64,000 nucleotides of DNA. It comes from JANSWP01 sp041941305. Its GTDB lineage: Bacteria; Bacteroidota; Bacteroidia; Chitinophagales; Saprospiraceae. Both the position numbers and the translations under genes were made by a program. Below, one piece after another: positions 9,580 through 24,200 of the stretch. Position 1 is the stretch's first letter; every line of letters starts with the position of its first letter. Under the pieces are notes generated by a model. It made no database searches and had not been told where the DNA came from. It saw only the letters and a program-made list of their open reading frames with translations. Location: positions 1 through 64,000 of the forward strand of contig JBGTQJ010000050.1 of the NCBI GenBank assembly GCA_041941305.1. Reading direction: 5' to 3'.

Positions 9580-12237
9580 TTATCTAATCAGTACTGATTT
9601 TACGGGGCTTAGGACTCCTGATTTTCCGTTTTCAAATTGGATTTTGATGGCGTAGTTGTAGAGGCTGCCCTCAACAAAGTCGGTATCGGAAAAAGTAAAT
9701 TGATCGTTTGTTAATTGCCTATAATTATCGACGTTGCTTTTACCATTCGATTTGTATATATAGAATTGGTATGGGAAATCCCATCCCTTGACTAGCGGTG
9801 GTGCATAAGTCCATTTAAGTTGAATTGCAGTTTTATCTTTATTCAGTTCCACTGTTAAATCTCTTACAGCAAATAATTCTGGCTTAAAAGGAACTCTGCC
9901 TTTTTTAGAGGGTGTAAATTCCGAGTACAATCCAGCATCATCTTTTGCTTGAATTTTATATTCATAATATTTTCCGAGATTACAATCTGCATCTCTGTAA
10001 AACAATTCTGCGTTTCCAGTTAAGCTATCCATTACTACCCATTCTTCTGTTGTTCCAAAGGTTTTTTTATGAACATAATAATATTCCACATCCTGACTAA
10101 TACTCGGCAACCATGATATCAGAAGCCCGTTATCCTCTACTTGAATGTCATTCATAATAGGCTTTTGTGGTGGTACTTTGTCAGGACGTTCTACTTCAAT
10201 TATATCACTTAAATCACTTCGATTACCTTGTTCATCTTTTGCAGCAACGACATAATAGATAACCTCATTCAGAAATTTTTCCTGAATTTGATAGGTATAG
10301 TAATTTTCTTTAATTATTCCTTCATGGACAATTGAAAATTCATCTGTTAACCTATTGGAAAAATAAACCCAATAACCATCTACATCATCTGAAATACTAT
10401 GTTCCCAGGCGATGTGTACCGTTCCATCATCTTCTATCACTGCTTCTATTTTAGCAGGAGCTTCAGGTGGAATCAAATCAGGTACCGAAACAAAATATTC
10501 TATTGATGTAATAGAGTTGCCAGCATTATCTGTAGACATGACCTTAAAATAATGAGCCTGTCGCCCATCCAAAGTTTCACCTGTATAAATATAAGATTCA
10601 ACTTCCTTAGGAAGCAGGGCTGTCAATGTATCAAAAGGCCCCTCCCCTTTTGCTCCGAACAATACCCGATAACCGGCAAAATCTTCTGGAAGTGGAGGAG
10701 TACCCCATGTAATATGAATAGTATCTCTGGCTTCATTCAACTTTCCCGAAAGAATAGAAGGTTGAGGAGGAGGGGTTAAATCAACAGCCATGCCACGAAC
10801 TTCGAAAGGGGAACTGGTTTCAGCAAAGCTATCATTGCCCTTTAGTCGATAGATGTATTCGACATAATTTTCTTCTACAGAATCTCGATAGTGATAAATC
10901 TCAATAGGGAAATCTGGTGTCTCCAAAAAAACAATTGGTTTATCTGTCAAAGGAAAAAAGTTACGACCGCCATCATCCGAACGTTCGAGGATATAGGATG
11001 AAAATCGCTGCTCGTTTTTCAAACTCCATTCAATTACGAGATATTTGTCTCCTTGTATTAATTCTACATCAATGGGAGGTGGTTGAGGAGCATAGGTATT
11101 GGTAACTGAAAGCCGAGCAGTAGCTAGAAAAGTATTAGCTGCCGGACAAGTAATTTTATAGTTGTATTCTTTGTCTTTTTCAACGTCTTTATCCACAAAA
11201 CGTAGTCCTAATACATCGGCAGCCAAAGAAGATCGTTCAGCAGCAAAAACGGCAAAACCAAATCGATTTTCAAACAATTGAGCTTTCTGGATGAAGTCTC
11301 CCTCCATGTTCTTAACATTACTACCATGTAAATTATTAGCTGCTACTAGTGCCATATCATCTCCTAACAAGCGTTCATCCAGTTCATTTTTAGCCCAGGG
11401 GCGAACATGTGCTAAAGTATCTATTAACCCTCCACCTATTTCTTCTCTTGAAATATAAAATCCTGTTTCAATCGCATCCAGCCAAAACTCCGAACCATTT
11501 GGTGCCCATCGCAGAACAATAGAATCTTCATAAGGTCTCGATTTAGCTACTATTCTGTCGCTCCGCTTATCAGTTTGCATACTAATCATCATGGATAATG
11601 GCATCCTTGTAGGAAAGTCATATTTAATGTACAAATCTTCAGGACTTCTGTAACGAGCAATTTTACCAGCCTCAAAATCTATACTATTGCTCAAAGTCTT
11701 CCCTCCAGGAAGTGTTGCAGAAACTTTATAGCGATATTTCTTACCAGTTACAATCGTGGTATCCTTATACAATAAACCTAAAGCCTCACCAGCTAGTGGT
11801 TTCCACTGTGCCTCATAACAAAGAAAATTATAACGCATGGTATTCGCGTCCAACAATTTATTTTTTGGAAATTGAAATGTAGTATCATACATTAAAGCAC
11901 CCATTGCCCCTATTAATCCATCTAGTTCTCCAGCATTTTCTTCAAACCAAAGTGTATCTTTTGGCAACATCAAATTGGTAGATGAAGCGCCTGCTATGAC
12001 AATATTACTTTGGGAAAGCTCCTGATTATCATTGTCTAGTTCCACTCGTACCAGGCGATAACCAATGCTATTCAAAGAATCCCAGTAATCTGGATTCATA
12101 GGTTGCCATTGAACCAGTATATGGTCTCGACTTGCTTCTCCATACATCAGTATTAAATCGTCTTGCTGCTGTGCAAGGCTACTGCTTAAGCTAATTAATG
12201 AGAGAAGAAATATTATAAATATGCTATTACTATTCAT
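9580..12237 (-). CDS. Secreted fibronectin type III domain protein, 885 aa
   Basis: The start MNSNSIFIIFLLSLISLS followed by SSLAQQQDD is a clear signal peptide, cleaved probably before QQQ. The chain is a string of fibronectin III-like domains. Two divergent ones come first, with VQWQPMNPDYWDS near residue 45 and DSIVLRWAPNGSEFW near 240. More regular ones begin at about residues 390 (PPPIDVELIQGD), 490 (PPPQPSILSGKL), 590 (PPEAPAKIEAVI), 690 (PPQKPIMNDIQV) and 790 (PFKPELFAVRDL). No membrane anchor, lipobox or type IX C-terminal domain is visible. The start lies 22 bp after the stop of the 7582-aa gene, which indicates co-transcription. From memory, proteins with this DSIVLRWAP signature often sit beside TANFOR-domain genes in Bacteroidota, which fits this locus. 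A scaffold or binding role on the cell surface is inferred. Confidence 0.9.
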   Translation of the reverse strand: MNSNSIFIIFLLSLISLSSSLAQQQDDLILMYGEASRDHILVQWQPMNPDYWDSLNSIGYRLVRVELDNDNQELSQSNIVIAGASSTNLMLPKDTLWFEENAGELDGLIGAMGALMYDTTFQFPKNKLLDANTMRYNFLCYEAQWKPLAGEALGLLYKDTTIVTGKKYRYKVSATLPGGKTLSNSIDFEAGKIARYRSPEDLYIKYDFPTRMPLSMMISMQTDKRSDRIVAKSRPYEDSIVLRWAPNGSEFWLDAIETGFYISREEIGGGLIDTLAHVRPWAKNELDERLLGDDMALVAANNLHGSNVKNMEGDFIQKAQLFENRFGFAVFAAERSSLAADVLGLRFVDKDVEKDKEYNYKITCPAANTFLATARLSVTNTYAPQPPPIDVELIQGDKYLVIEWSLKNEQRFSSYILERSDDGGRNFFPLTDKPIVFLETPDFPIEIYHYRDSVEENYVEYIYRLKGNDSFAETSSPFEVRGMAVDLTPPPQPSILSGKLNEARDTIHITWGTPPLPEDFAGYRVLFGAKGEGPFDTLTALLPKEVESYIYTGETLDGRQAHYFKVMSTDNAGNSITSIEYFVSVPDLIPPEAPAKIEAVIEDDGTVHIAWEHSISDDVDGYWVYFSNRLTDEFSIVHEGIIKENYYTYQIQEKFLNEVIYYVVAAKDEQGNRSDLSDIIEVERPDKVPPQKPIMNDIQVEDNGLLISWLPSISQDVEYYYVHKKTFGTTEEWVVMDSLTGNAELFYRDADCNLGKYYEYKIQAKDDAGLYSEFTPSKKGRVPFKPELFAVRDLTVELNKDKTAIQLKWTYAPPLVKGWDFPYQFYIYKSNGKSNVDNYRQLTNDQFTFSDTDFVEGSLYNYAIKIQFENGKSGVLSPVKSVLIR

Positions 12238-12259
12238 ATCTTAAATATTCTGTTGTTTT

Positions 12260-15200
12260 TTAATTTATTGTCCCATCTCTACCATTGGGAGATTCATCAG
12301 GAACTGAAGCGCCTGACACATTGTTAAAATTGAAATATAATTCTAGATCCGTTTCTGTCCCAGTCAATTCCTTGTTCATTTTTGCTTGAATTTCACTTTG
12401 GCTTAATGCTTTGCTCCAAATACGCACCTCATCCAGTTCGCCCTTCAGTATACTACCAGCAACGGGAGTGGCATTTACACATAGAAGGGTAATTTTCTTA
12501 GTATTAATTGCTCTGTTCTTTGTGTTGGAATAAGTTTCTTCCTGACCATCTACATACAACTTCACTTCTTTTGTGGTTGGGCTGCCATCATTATTTAGCA
12601 CAACAGCGACATGATGCCAATCACCATCTCGTATATCGGTTGTTCCTGTACGCCAGCCTCCATTCACATGTAGTTTTAATCGACCAGCATCATCAATTAA
12701 AATTTGCCATTTATTGCCATTCCCTGCTCCACCCCAATAAACTAGGGTTTTGTTCTTATTGGTTGGCTTTACCCAAGCTTCAAAGGTCCTGCTTCCTTTT
12801 CCTCCAATTCCTTTCCAATTGGTTGAGATGTAATTGGCGCTGGTGTTGGAAAAACCACCCCCAGCTGGAGGAATAAAAGGCAAATCAAACTTATCATCTG
12901 AAATATTAGTGTCAGCATTTTTAACTGCTGCGAAGAAACAGTCAGCAATTGTACCTTCTTTTAGCGTTACTTTATATTTATCACCATTTGAATCTTGAAT
13001 GTATAAATGCCTATCTTTCAAATCATCAATATTGAGCAGATTTGGATCACTCTGTACATCAATACTTGAAGGGATTCCTTCTGAATAAGTTATCAATTTC
13101 AGCTCCCCATTTTCACGATATGCCAGTAATTCATCCTCATCTTTATTCCATAAAGCTAGGGTAAGGTCATTTTCCAAATCGGTAGAACTAAAGTTCAAAT
13201 TATAACCAGGAGTTGCTGCATCGGATAATTTTACAAAATCCTCAACTGGATTAGCGGGCATGACAGATACATCTATTTCTTCCATTCCTCCTACACTAAG
13301 ATCAGTGATTTGATAATATTTCGCTCCATTGCCATCATCTGTTTTGACCCACACTTTGGCGATATTGCTGCCAATCGTTCCTGAGAAGGTATTGCACTCC
13401 ATTGCGCCATTATCATCTTTATAGAAGAAGCCATCTGTTAAATTGTAGTAATATAGTTTGCCATTGTTTTTTTCGTAGAACAATTGTTTTACAATGGTCA
13501 AATTCCCGACGAGATCGCTACTATTTCCTGTGGTTTCAATTTCATAGTCTGGAAGAGGATACAATACCCCATTTCGGTTATTTCCACTAATATCTTGTGG
13601 GTTGCTGCTACCATTAAAATTAAAATAGAGCGCTAAGTCAGTTTCCGTTCCAGTCAGTTCTTGGTTCATATTATTTTGAATCTGGTTCTTATTCAATGCT
13701 TTACTCCAAATACGAACCTCATCTATTTCCCCTTTTAAGATAGAGCCGCCATTATTTGCTGCCCCAATCGAAACAACACCAGCATCTGAAGTATTAATAG
13801 GTCTGCCGGAAGTTGATGAATTATTTTCTAATTCGCCATCTACATAGAGTTTGACATCGTTTACATTGGTATTGTTATCTTTTTCGAGAACAACAGCAAT
13901 ATGGTGCCATGTTCCATCATTGATTTTGGAGGTTCCTATCCTGGTGCCTCCATTCACAGCTATTCTCAATTCTCCATTATTATTAACCATAACCTTCCAT
14001 CGTTTTCCATTACCTCCAGTTCCCCACTCCGCAATTACTTTATTGCTAGAAGAAGTCTTCACCCAAGCTTCAAAACTTCTGGATTTGTCCTCCGTAATCC
14101 CTTTCCAGCTTGTAGCGATATAATTATCGCTGCTATTGGAAAAACCACCAGCGATTGGAAGTGAAATTCCTACGGTAGGTAATACAAACTTATCATCTGA
14201 AATATTCGCATCATCTGTCTTTACTGGAGCAAAGAAACAACCAGCAGTGCCGCCTGCTAATAGTGTCACCTTATATTTCTTGCCATTAGGCTTTTTAATG
14301 TATAAATGCTTGTCATTCAAATTGGGAATATCAAATAAATTTGGATCACTTTGCACATCAATGCTTATTGCAGAACCACCAGAATAGTTGACTAATTTCA
14401 ATTCCTCATTTTCGCGATAAGCCAGTAATTTATCATCATTCTTATTCCATAAGGCAAGGGTTAAGTTGTCGGAAAGGTTGTTATCGCTAAAACTCAAATC
14501 AAAACCCCCAGCAGTTGCTTCAGAAAACTTAACAAAATCCTCAACTGGTGTAGATGGCATGGCACCGCTATTCACTTCTTCCAAGGTCTGTGTACTAAGG
14601 TCGGTAATACGATAAAATTTATCAGCTGTTTTGAGCCATACTTTTGCTACATCATTTCCAATTTCTCCTGCAAAACTTTCGCAAATCATTGTACCATTGA
14701 CCTCATCAAAGAAGAAACCATTTGTAAGATTGTAGTAATACAATTCGCCAGCATTATTTTCGTAGAATACGCGCTTGATGATCATCAAATCTCCTAAAAG
14801 GGTGCTGGTATTTCCAGTGGTTTCCACTTCATAGGCAGCTACTGGCGCAATAAAGGTTCCATTGCGATTATTTCCACTGACATCTTGAGGATCAGTTCCG
14901 CTATTAAAGTTGTAATACAGTTCCAAACCAATTTCTGAACCAAGTAATTCATACCCCATTGTTGAAGAAATATCACCTTGGCTTCTTGCTACACTCCAAA
15001 TTCGCAATTCATCTATTAATCCTGAAAATACTTCCTCACCATTAAATGAACCTAATTCTAAAAATCCTCCCGTAGCTGTATTAATTGCCTGACCGTCTGT
15101 ATCAGAATAAGTCTCTAATTCGCCATCTATATAAAATACCAGCTCATTTGCATTAGGAGAGCCATCATCTACTAATACTATGGCGATGTGATGCCACTCA

Positions 15201-18200
15201 TTGTCATTAACCTTCTCAGTACCAATTCGATAACCCCCTTTCACTCTTACAGATAACTCACCAGTTGGTTCTACAGCAACTTTCCAATTTTTTCCATTAC
15301 TGCCCGTCTTACCCCATGATAATATGGTGCCTTCATTAGAAGTTTTAATCCAAGTTTCAATGGTACGATCATTCTTCCCTGTGATACCATCATAATTGGT
15401 TTCAATATAATTGGTACCACTACTCAAATCCAAACTGGCATTGAATGGAGCAGTACCTGGTGCTATAACAGAAGGTAGTTCAAATTTCTCATCTGCAATA
15501 TTAGGATCATCGCCTACAAATACTGCGTGATAGCAAGAATGATCGTCAGCCGTAGCAGGTAAAGTGAATTTTACACGACTGCCATTAGCTCGTTCTATGT
15601 AAATTACCCTATCAGCTAAATCAGCCAGATCAATAGTAGCAGCATTCTGCACACCAGGAGTGATAGCAGGCTGGAAACCAGCATAATCTACTATTTGTAT
15701 GATTCCATTTTCTCGAAGTGCCAATATTTGATCATCCGCGCTATTCCAAATAGAAAATTTTAGAGAACCTGGATTTGATCCATTAAAGTCCCAATTGTAT
15801 TGAGCGCTATTTGTAACTGGTTGAAATCGTAAAAATTCTGGGATAGTAACTGACGGCAAAGTAGTCTGCTTTTTGAAATATGGATTGCTCAAATCATCCG
15901 TGCCGTAAATGTTATTTTGCCCTCCTAAGTCTATCCACACTTTTGATATAGCAGTTCCTAAATTGGATGGTATCGAATTATAACAATTTATAGTACCGTC
16001 ATTAGAGGAATAGACTGAACCAACATTATCGTAATGAGTGATATCCCCATTCTCATGCTCTATTATCAAGGTTTCAATAACCGTCAAATTGCCATTTAAA
16101 GAATAATTGCTTCCACTTTGACTTATGTTGTAGTCTTCAAATGCAATCAAATGTCCTGCATTATCTGTACCTGCCCCATCTGCAAAAACGCTTGTATTTG
16201 TATTGAATTTGTAATAAAGTGCCAGATCTGCTTCCGTACCCATTAGTTCTTTTCCTCTATTTTCAATTAATTCTGTAGTACTTCGTCTAACATTCCAAAG
16301 TCGCACCTCATCCATTTCACCCTGGAAAATATGTTGGGTGCTTCCATTAATAGGCACCCCTAGTCTTAACTTTCCATCAGTAGCAATTGGAAGACTTGGA
16401 AAATCATTTACATCATTGGTTTCTGCCTTCACTCCATCTAGAAAAGCATTGATCTTTTTTATTCCACTATGATCTGAAATGGTCACTGCAAGATGGTACC
16501 ATTCATTACAACATACAGTTATATCAAAAGTGATGTCATTAACAACCAGTTTTCCTTGTGAATTAATTTTAACCGTAATTCCTGCATTGGTTCCCAATCC
16601 GCCCCAGGAAGCGATAAGGACATCATTAACAGTTGGTTTGAGCCATGCTTCAAAAGTTCCCACACTGGTAATCCCGGGATAATCAGAAATTAAGTAATCA
16701 GTTGTATTAGCAAAATTCAGCGCAGTATTGAATGGTGCCGTACCAGTAGCCATAACTTGAGGTAAGTCAAAATAAGTATCTGGTATAGTGTTATCTTCCT
16801 GATGAAGAACAAAATACTGCTCGCAACTTTCGGCTGCTAGTAAATCCTGAATGGAGAATTTATATTTTTTCCCATCTGCTAATTTTATATAAAGCTTATA
16901 AGTTACATTATCAATAATGTCCTCTAAAATCGGCAATATCGTAGTACCTGCTTCAACGGTCAAAGAAGAAGCCAAAGTCCCTACAACAGAACTATAAGAA
17001 GCAGAGGTAATAGTATTGCCTTGTCCATGTAAAACGGTATGATTCGTATTACTAATGGCAAAACTGGTTCCGTCTGCTAAAATGTCTTCTAAAAATTCAA
17101 GATAGGTAGTATTTGACCCTTCTGACACTTCGTACTTAATGAGTTTTGGGATAATGAGCGTAGGATAATCTGCTGCATTTTGCTCTACAAAAAATCCTGC
17201 AGAGAGGTCATTAATTCTATAGATTTTGTCTTCCGCATTTTTGACCCAAATCTCATTGGCATCGGTCGCAAAATTGTAATCAAATGTACACTCAGCCGTA
17301 TTTGTCTGATTGTGATAAAGATATGCTTCTTCACTATTGAAGACAGACCAGTCTGTGGAATTATCACTATGCTTTACATAAACCTCTTTGACATTCGTCA
17401 TTGGTTCAAGTACGTAACTTACAACATCCATTTGCCCCGTCGAGCTATTAAGCGAACTGAGCGGTTCTAAACTATATGGAAATATGGCTTCTATGTCAAA
17501 CCTGCCAGGATCATTAGCAATCTTGTTATCTTCTGATAGCAATGCAAAGTGGCAGTTATCTTCCGCAAGTTCGACAGGTATTCCTACCTGATAATGCTGT
17601 CCATCATTATCAATGTAAAATATTTTATTGTTTAAATTACTGAACGAAATCTGTCTTGGGTCATTATTAGAACCAGGACCGTAAAAACGTACTGATTGAG
17701 CAACTGGAGTCTGAGGATAGCCATTTGTATAAGCAATAGTCTGTAACTTTCTTTCTTCTTGTAAAGCTAGCATGCGCTCTCCGTTCGCATCTGATTCCCA
17801 AATGGCAAAACTAAGTTCATCATCAGTTAGGCTAAAGTTGCCATTCTCTCTATATAAATCGTAACTAATTTCATTAGTGCCTGTAACTTTAGCATATCGG
17901 ATATAGATTGGTATTGTAAAGTCTGCAAAATCACTTGATGTTTTAACCCCTAAATACTGCCCTGTCAACCCTTCCAATCCAAAATGATTCCCTTCTGTCG
18001 TAAGAATCCAAATATCATTCACATTTGTCGCAATTTCGGTCGGAATTTGGGTATTGCAAATCATTGAATTGTTTGATTCATCATATTTTACACCATTTGT
18101 CATGCCGTAATAGGTTAGTTTATCATCACTACCAATCACGTACAATTGGTCTATATTGGTTAAATCTCCAAGTAAATTATTTTCATTATCTACAACATAA

Positions 18201-21200
18201 GGATACATCGAGGCAAGGTCAAACTTGTCTGAGAAATCATTCGCAGAGTTGTTAAATACAATGTATTCACAGTTACTACTTAAAGTACTTAAATCAACAG
18301 AATAGTCCTTTGTCGTAGTACCATCATCATGACGAACAAACAAAATATTTCCAGTGGAATTGGCAATCGTGTAAGGCAATAGATTAACATTAGCGCTTTG
18401 AACAGGGGCATAAGCAAAACCATCGTCATTATAGCTAACTGAGTTAATGCTGCCTCCTTCCCATAGCGTTCGCAATTGATCCGTGCCTTCCCAAATAGCC
18501 ATGGTGATATTTCCAGAAATATCTGTATCGGAAAAGTTTAAGTTTAGCCCGGTGTTTGGAGTACTTGCCTGGCTCACTTGAATAAAATCAGGAAGTGTAA
18601 TAGAAGGATAGTTTTCTGCCTGCTGTTCCAGGAAATAAGTATTTGCCAAATTTGTGATTTGGTAATATCTTTCTTCATTCTCGGCATCTGTGGCCGTTTT
18701 TATCCATGCTTGTGTTACATCATCGCCAATGATAGTTGGTAAAAAATTACAGTTAATGGAATAATCTGATCCATCAAAAGCATAGCTTATTTCATCAGAA
18801 ACAACGTAGAGTTCCGTGCTATTATCATTTTTAATCAGATACATTTCTTCTATCACTTCCATATTGCCAATTAAATTGTTATCAGCATTCACGGCATAAG
18901 CAAAAAGACCACCTATATCAAATTTTTCCTCTGCCACAGTAGCCGTATTTCCTCCCAGAGTGACCACATAACAGTTATCATCCAGCTTGTTTTTAGCCAA
19001 TGCTATTTTGTAAGTGCTATTATCGTCGCGTTTGATGTATAGATATTTATTTTCCAGTCCATCCATACCTGACAAATTGAAGTTGTTCAAATTGCTGGTA
19101 TTAGATATGGGCGTTTGAGGAATATTATTGATATAAGGTACCATGACAAGTTCACTATTACTGCGTAATGCCAATAGTTTAGCTGTGCCCTCCGAAGGTT
19201 CTTCCCAGAGCGCCATTTGCAAATTGGCATCCGTGGAGATACCCTCTGTCAAAAAGCTTAAATCCAGATTGAGCGTAGCAATGCCATCTCCTCCAGATTT
19301 GCTCAACTCCATCAATTCTGGAATCTGTACATGCGCCAAATCCGTTGCCTGTTTGAGTATCATATAACCTAAATCAATGTCGGTAGTACCATAGTATTTC
19401 TCCGTTCCATTTTCATTGACCTTTACCCAAACCTCATTTACAGTATTACCCAAATGGCTGGGCAAATTCCTACAGTTTGTTTTGTTATTATTGGTCTGAA
19501 TGAAATGATACGTATTCCCAGATTTCTGATAATAATGAATATTATTGTTGTTTCTAACGATGTATAATTCTTCAATAATGGAATCATCTCCATGTAAATG
19601 ATTCTTATTACCAGCTTTTCTTACATAATATTGATGACTGGTATTTGCTTCCAAATCAAATTTATTCTCAATATCTGTGACTTCAGCACCTTGTTCTAAA
19701 GGCAAAATGTAACATGCTTCTGTCACCTTTTCACTATCTAAATTAAACTGATAAGTTTTTCCATCTGAATTGTTCTTAATGTAGAAAACTTTTTTATTTG
19801 GATTTCGCAAATCAATTTGATTCAAATTAGATTTGCTAGTCGGTTCATTCGGAATATGATCTGCATAGGTAACTTCCTTTAATTCTTCAGAGGTTCTTAA
19901 TGTCAATAATTTTGGAGTGCTATTTTCCAACCAAAGCGCTAGTGTCAATTGATCTTCCAGACCACTGTCGAGAAAAGTCAAATCCACGCGGTCATTTGCT
20001 GAGGCATCTAATTGAATGAGTGAGGGCCAACTGAAAGCAGGAAGATCTGATAAGTTTCTTTCTGTAAAATAGGGTTGGTCAAAGTCATCAACACCATAGT
20101 ATTTCACAGTTCCATTATCATTGCTTTTTAACCAGACCGATGTACTCGATTGAGCTAAGGCATCAAAAGGAAAAGCAACACAATCGTATCCTCCAGAACT
20201 TGTCTGGTAACGAATAGTCCCTGAATCGTATTTCTTATAATATTGGTTACCACTGGCATTATCAACTAAATACAGTTCTTCAATATTTGAATCATCTCCT
20301 GTGAGGCTCCAATTACCATTATTTTCAACTAAAGTGTATTGGAACATACTGCTCAAATCAAACTTATCTTCAAAGTTATCAGCGGACTCGTTTAATACGA
20401 TATAGGCACAGTCATTAGCTACATTTAAATTTGCCAGTGTAATTTCATAATCATTTATTTCGTCACCATCCTCATACCGGATATATAACTGATTACCATT
20501 CGAGAAAGGTAAATTAGTTTCACTAGTTGTTGTTACTGGGCTAGAAGGAATGTCATTAGCATCATAACTTACTGCATGTATGGAGCCATTATTCCAAAGG
20601 GTATGCAGTTTACTTGATCCTTCCCATATTGCCATTTGAATATTGGCAGCTAAGCCTGCGTTGGAAAAGGTTAAATCTAAACCAGTTCCAGGGCTGCTAG
20701 CTGTGCTGAATTGCATGAAATTTGGAACAGTAATAGTCGGATAATCACTCGCTTCTTGTTCAATAAAGTACTGCTCATTCAAGTTTGAAAGTTGATAATA
20801 GCTTGTTGTTTCAGCTTCACTTATGGTTTTTATCCATGCAGAAACCGCATCATCACCCAATTCAGAAGGGATGGCTTCACAATTAATTGAATAGCTACTT
20901 CCGTCGAAAAAGATGTTTTCACTAGTTGAGGAATAAAAAGCAGTGCCCGTACTCCTTTCTATCCATAGCTCATCGATATTATCTATGGTGCCAATTAAGG
21001 TATTATTTTCAAGGTCTACTGAATAAGCATAATCCGTAAAAGGCAATTCAAACTTGCTACTAAAATCATCGACGGTCGTATTAAAGATGATATATTGACA
21101 GCCATTTGTCAGGTCAATATTATCTACGGAGATTTCATAATCCTTTACAGAACTTCCATCGTCATAACGGACATACAAAGTTTTGCCCGCAACAGAAGAG

Positions 21201-24200
21201 AATGGCAAGTTATTAGAATCATTCGTTATCGCAGGTGGGTTGGGAAATCCCGCACTATTGTAGGTATAAGTTTTGATTGTTCCTCCAACCCAGTTCGTTT
21301 CCAATTGATCACCATTCCAGATTGCCAGGCTTACATTGCTTTGTGAAATAGCATTGGAAAAGGCGAGATCCATCCCAGTACCTGGACTAACAGGATTATT
21401 CAACTCTATGAAATCAGGAATGCTAATACCTGGATAATCACTAGCTGAAGCTTCAATAAAGTATTGTGAGTTTATATCCGTTATCCGATAATATTTTGGC
21501 TCCGTATCCTGAGTTTTTATCCAAACAGCAGTAAGGTCACTACCTAATTCAGAAAGCATATCATTGCAGTTGATCGAATAATTTGTACCATCAAAAAGAA
21601 TGTTTTCACTATCAGCTCTATAAAATGCAGTCTGCCCAGCACTCCGCTCTATCCACAATTCATCAATATTTTCTATTGTTCCAATTAAGCCATTATTGGC
21701 ACTTGACAAATCTATAGCATAAGCATAATCTGAAAATGGCCTTTCAAAGTACATTGTAAAATCGCTATCAGAAGTATTAAAGACAATATATTGACAGCCT
21801 GATGCGAGATCAATATTTTCCATATTGATTTGATAATCCTTTGTAGTCGTTCCGTCATCATAGCGCACATAAAGGGTCTTACCAGTCGTGGACGCAAAAG
21901 GAAGGTTTGAATTAGTGGTTGTGATAGTAGGATCCTCTGCTAATCCTGCACTATTGTAACTATAAACACTAAATTCTCCTTCTTCCCAAATTGCTTCCAT
22001 TTGCGTGTCATTCCAAATAGACATCGTTATATTTTCCTGGGAAATAGCATTGGAAAAAGCGAGATCCATCCCAGTATTGGGACTAGCTGGGTTATTCAGC
22101 TCTATAAAATCCGGAATGCTAATAGTTGGATAATTATCCACTGTGTTTTCAATAAAGTATTGGGCATCCAAACTAGAAAGCTGGAAAAATTTTGCAGGAG
22201 TAGATGAAGTGCCTTTTGTTTTGATCCAGGCAGAAGTTACATCAGTTCCCAAATCAGTGGGGATAGCACTACAATTAATGGAATAATTCGTGCCATCAAA
22301 TACAAAATTCTCACTACCAGAAGAATAGAAAGCAGTACCAGTGCTCCTTTCTATCCAAAGCTCATCAACATTATCTGCAGTACCAAATAATGTGTTAGTG
22401 TTGCTTTCTGGATCAATTGAATAGACATAATCCGTAAAAGGCACATCGAATTTTTCGGCTGCAATAGCATTGTCCGGTGTTTCCAGCACAAGTACCTGGC
22501 ACCCAGTATTCAAATTGAGCGATGCCAAATCGAATTGATAGCGCATGATACTATTAGCAGTCGAACGCTGAATATATAATTGCTTTCCCGCAACATCAGA
22601 AAATGGAATGTTCCCTGAACTGGCAAAATTTTGTGGAGCATTGGGTAACCCTGAAGCATTATAGGAATAAGTGTGTACCTGCGTATTATCTCTAATAGAC
22701 AACATTCTTTCAGCTCCGTCTGCCAGTGTTTCCCAAACAGCTAAAATAGCTTCTTGAGAAAGGGAAGCATCAGAAAATGCCAAATCCAAGCCAGTCTCTG
22801 GTGCGGTAGGAGTAGAAACGACGATAAAGTTTGGTATCGTCAAATCATCAATTTCTGAACTATTTCGGGGAGTCAGATAAAGCTGATTTAAATTAGTAAT
22901 CGCATAATCTGTTATTGTACCATCAGCATTTGTCGTCTTCAACCATATTTCCCTGATGTTAGCACCTAAGCCCCCGACTATAGTTTCGCAAATCATCTCC
23001 TCTGTTTCCAGATTATAAGAAACTCCAAATGACTCATTAAAATACTTACCAGAGCCATCTGTATATTTTACATATAATTCACTGATGTCTTCAATTGTAC
23101 CTCTAAGCTTAGTCAAATCATCAACCCGCTCTATACCAAAAGCATATTCAATTGTAGGCAGGACAAACTTGCTGGCCACTACCGTATTGGTATGGTTTAC
23201 TGATAATGGTAAGTAAGCACAATCACCTGTATACTCAATATCCTCTAATAAAAACAGAAAATCATAATAGCTCTCTCCATCAGGAGTATAGTTGATATAA
23301 ATTCGTTTATTTTCCAGGTTGTTTAAATTGATGATATTGGGAGCGTCGGAAGTAACAGGAGGTGCTGGAAGATCTATATTATAGGTAATCGTATTCAATA
23401 CATCATTCTCTCGATGGGCTACAATACGTTCGGATCCATTCGACTGTTCTTCCCACACAGCCATTTTTAGATTAGCAGAGGTCATTGAAGAAGAAAATAC
23501 CAATTGCAATTCATTGTCACTACCAGCTACTTGTTGAATTCTAATATAACCCATCAATGGTAAATCGTCAAAAAGGCTTGTTGATTGAGTGGTAAAATAT
23601 TTATAATCCAAATTGTTTAAGCCATAGGTCGTTCCATCATTTGATTTCAACCAAACTTCGGATATACCTGTACTAATAGCAGTCGGCATGTCCTCACAAG
23701 TGATCAGATTATTTGAAATATCATAAGCAATTTCCGCAGTTTTATCATAATAGGTAGCACTGCCATCCTCCTTATTTATATACATTCCTTTTAGAGCGGT
23801 TAAATCACCAACTATCGTTCTTTCACTATCAACTCGTTCAGTTGAATAAGCATAGGTGTTATTTGGTAGTGCAAACCTGGAATCATCTTGAGTGATTGGA
23901 GATGCCAGCAAAAGATTAGCACAATCTAAACCCCCGGTTGAATTACCTATTGGGAAATAATAATCATTAATAGTGCCATCTGCAGCGGTATGCCGGACAT
24001 ACAGATCCTTGGATTCGTAATTTGGCCAAACATATTCATCATTGTTTTCGTGTCTTTGGATAGGTCCCACCTGATCGAGGTAATAGTCCACAAATTCTAT
24101 CGTTCCATCTGTTTTTCTGGAAGCCAGCATTCGGTCTCCATAAGTAACATCAGTTTCCCAAATCGCCATTTCCAATTCACCCGCTAATTGGGCAATAGGA

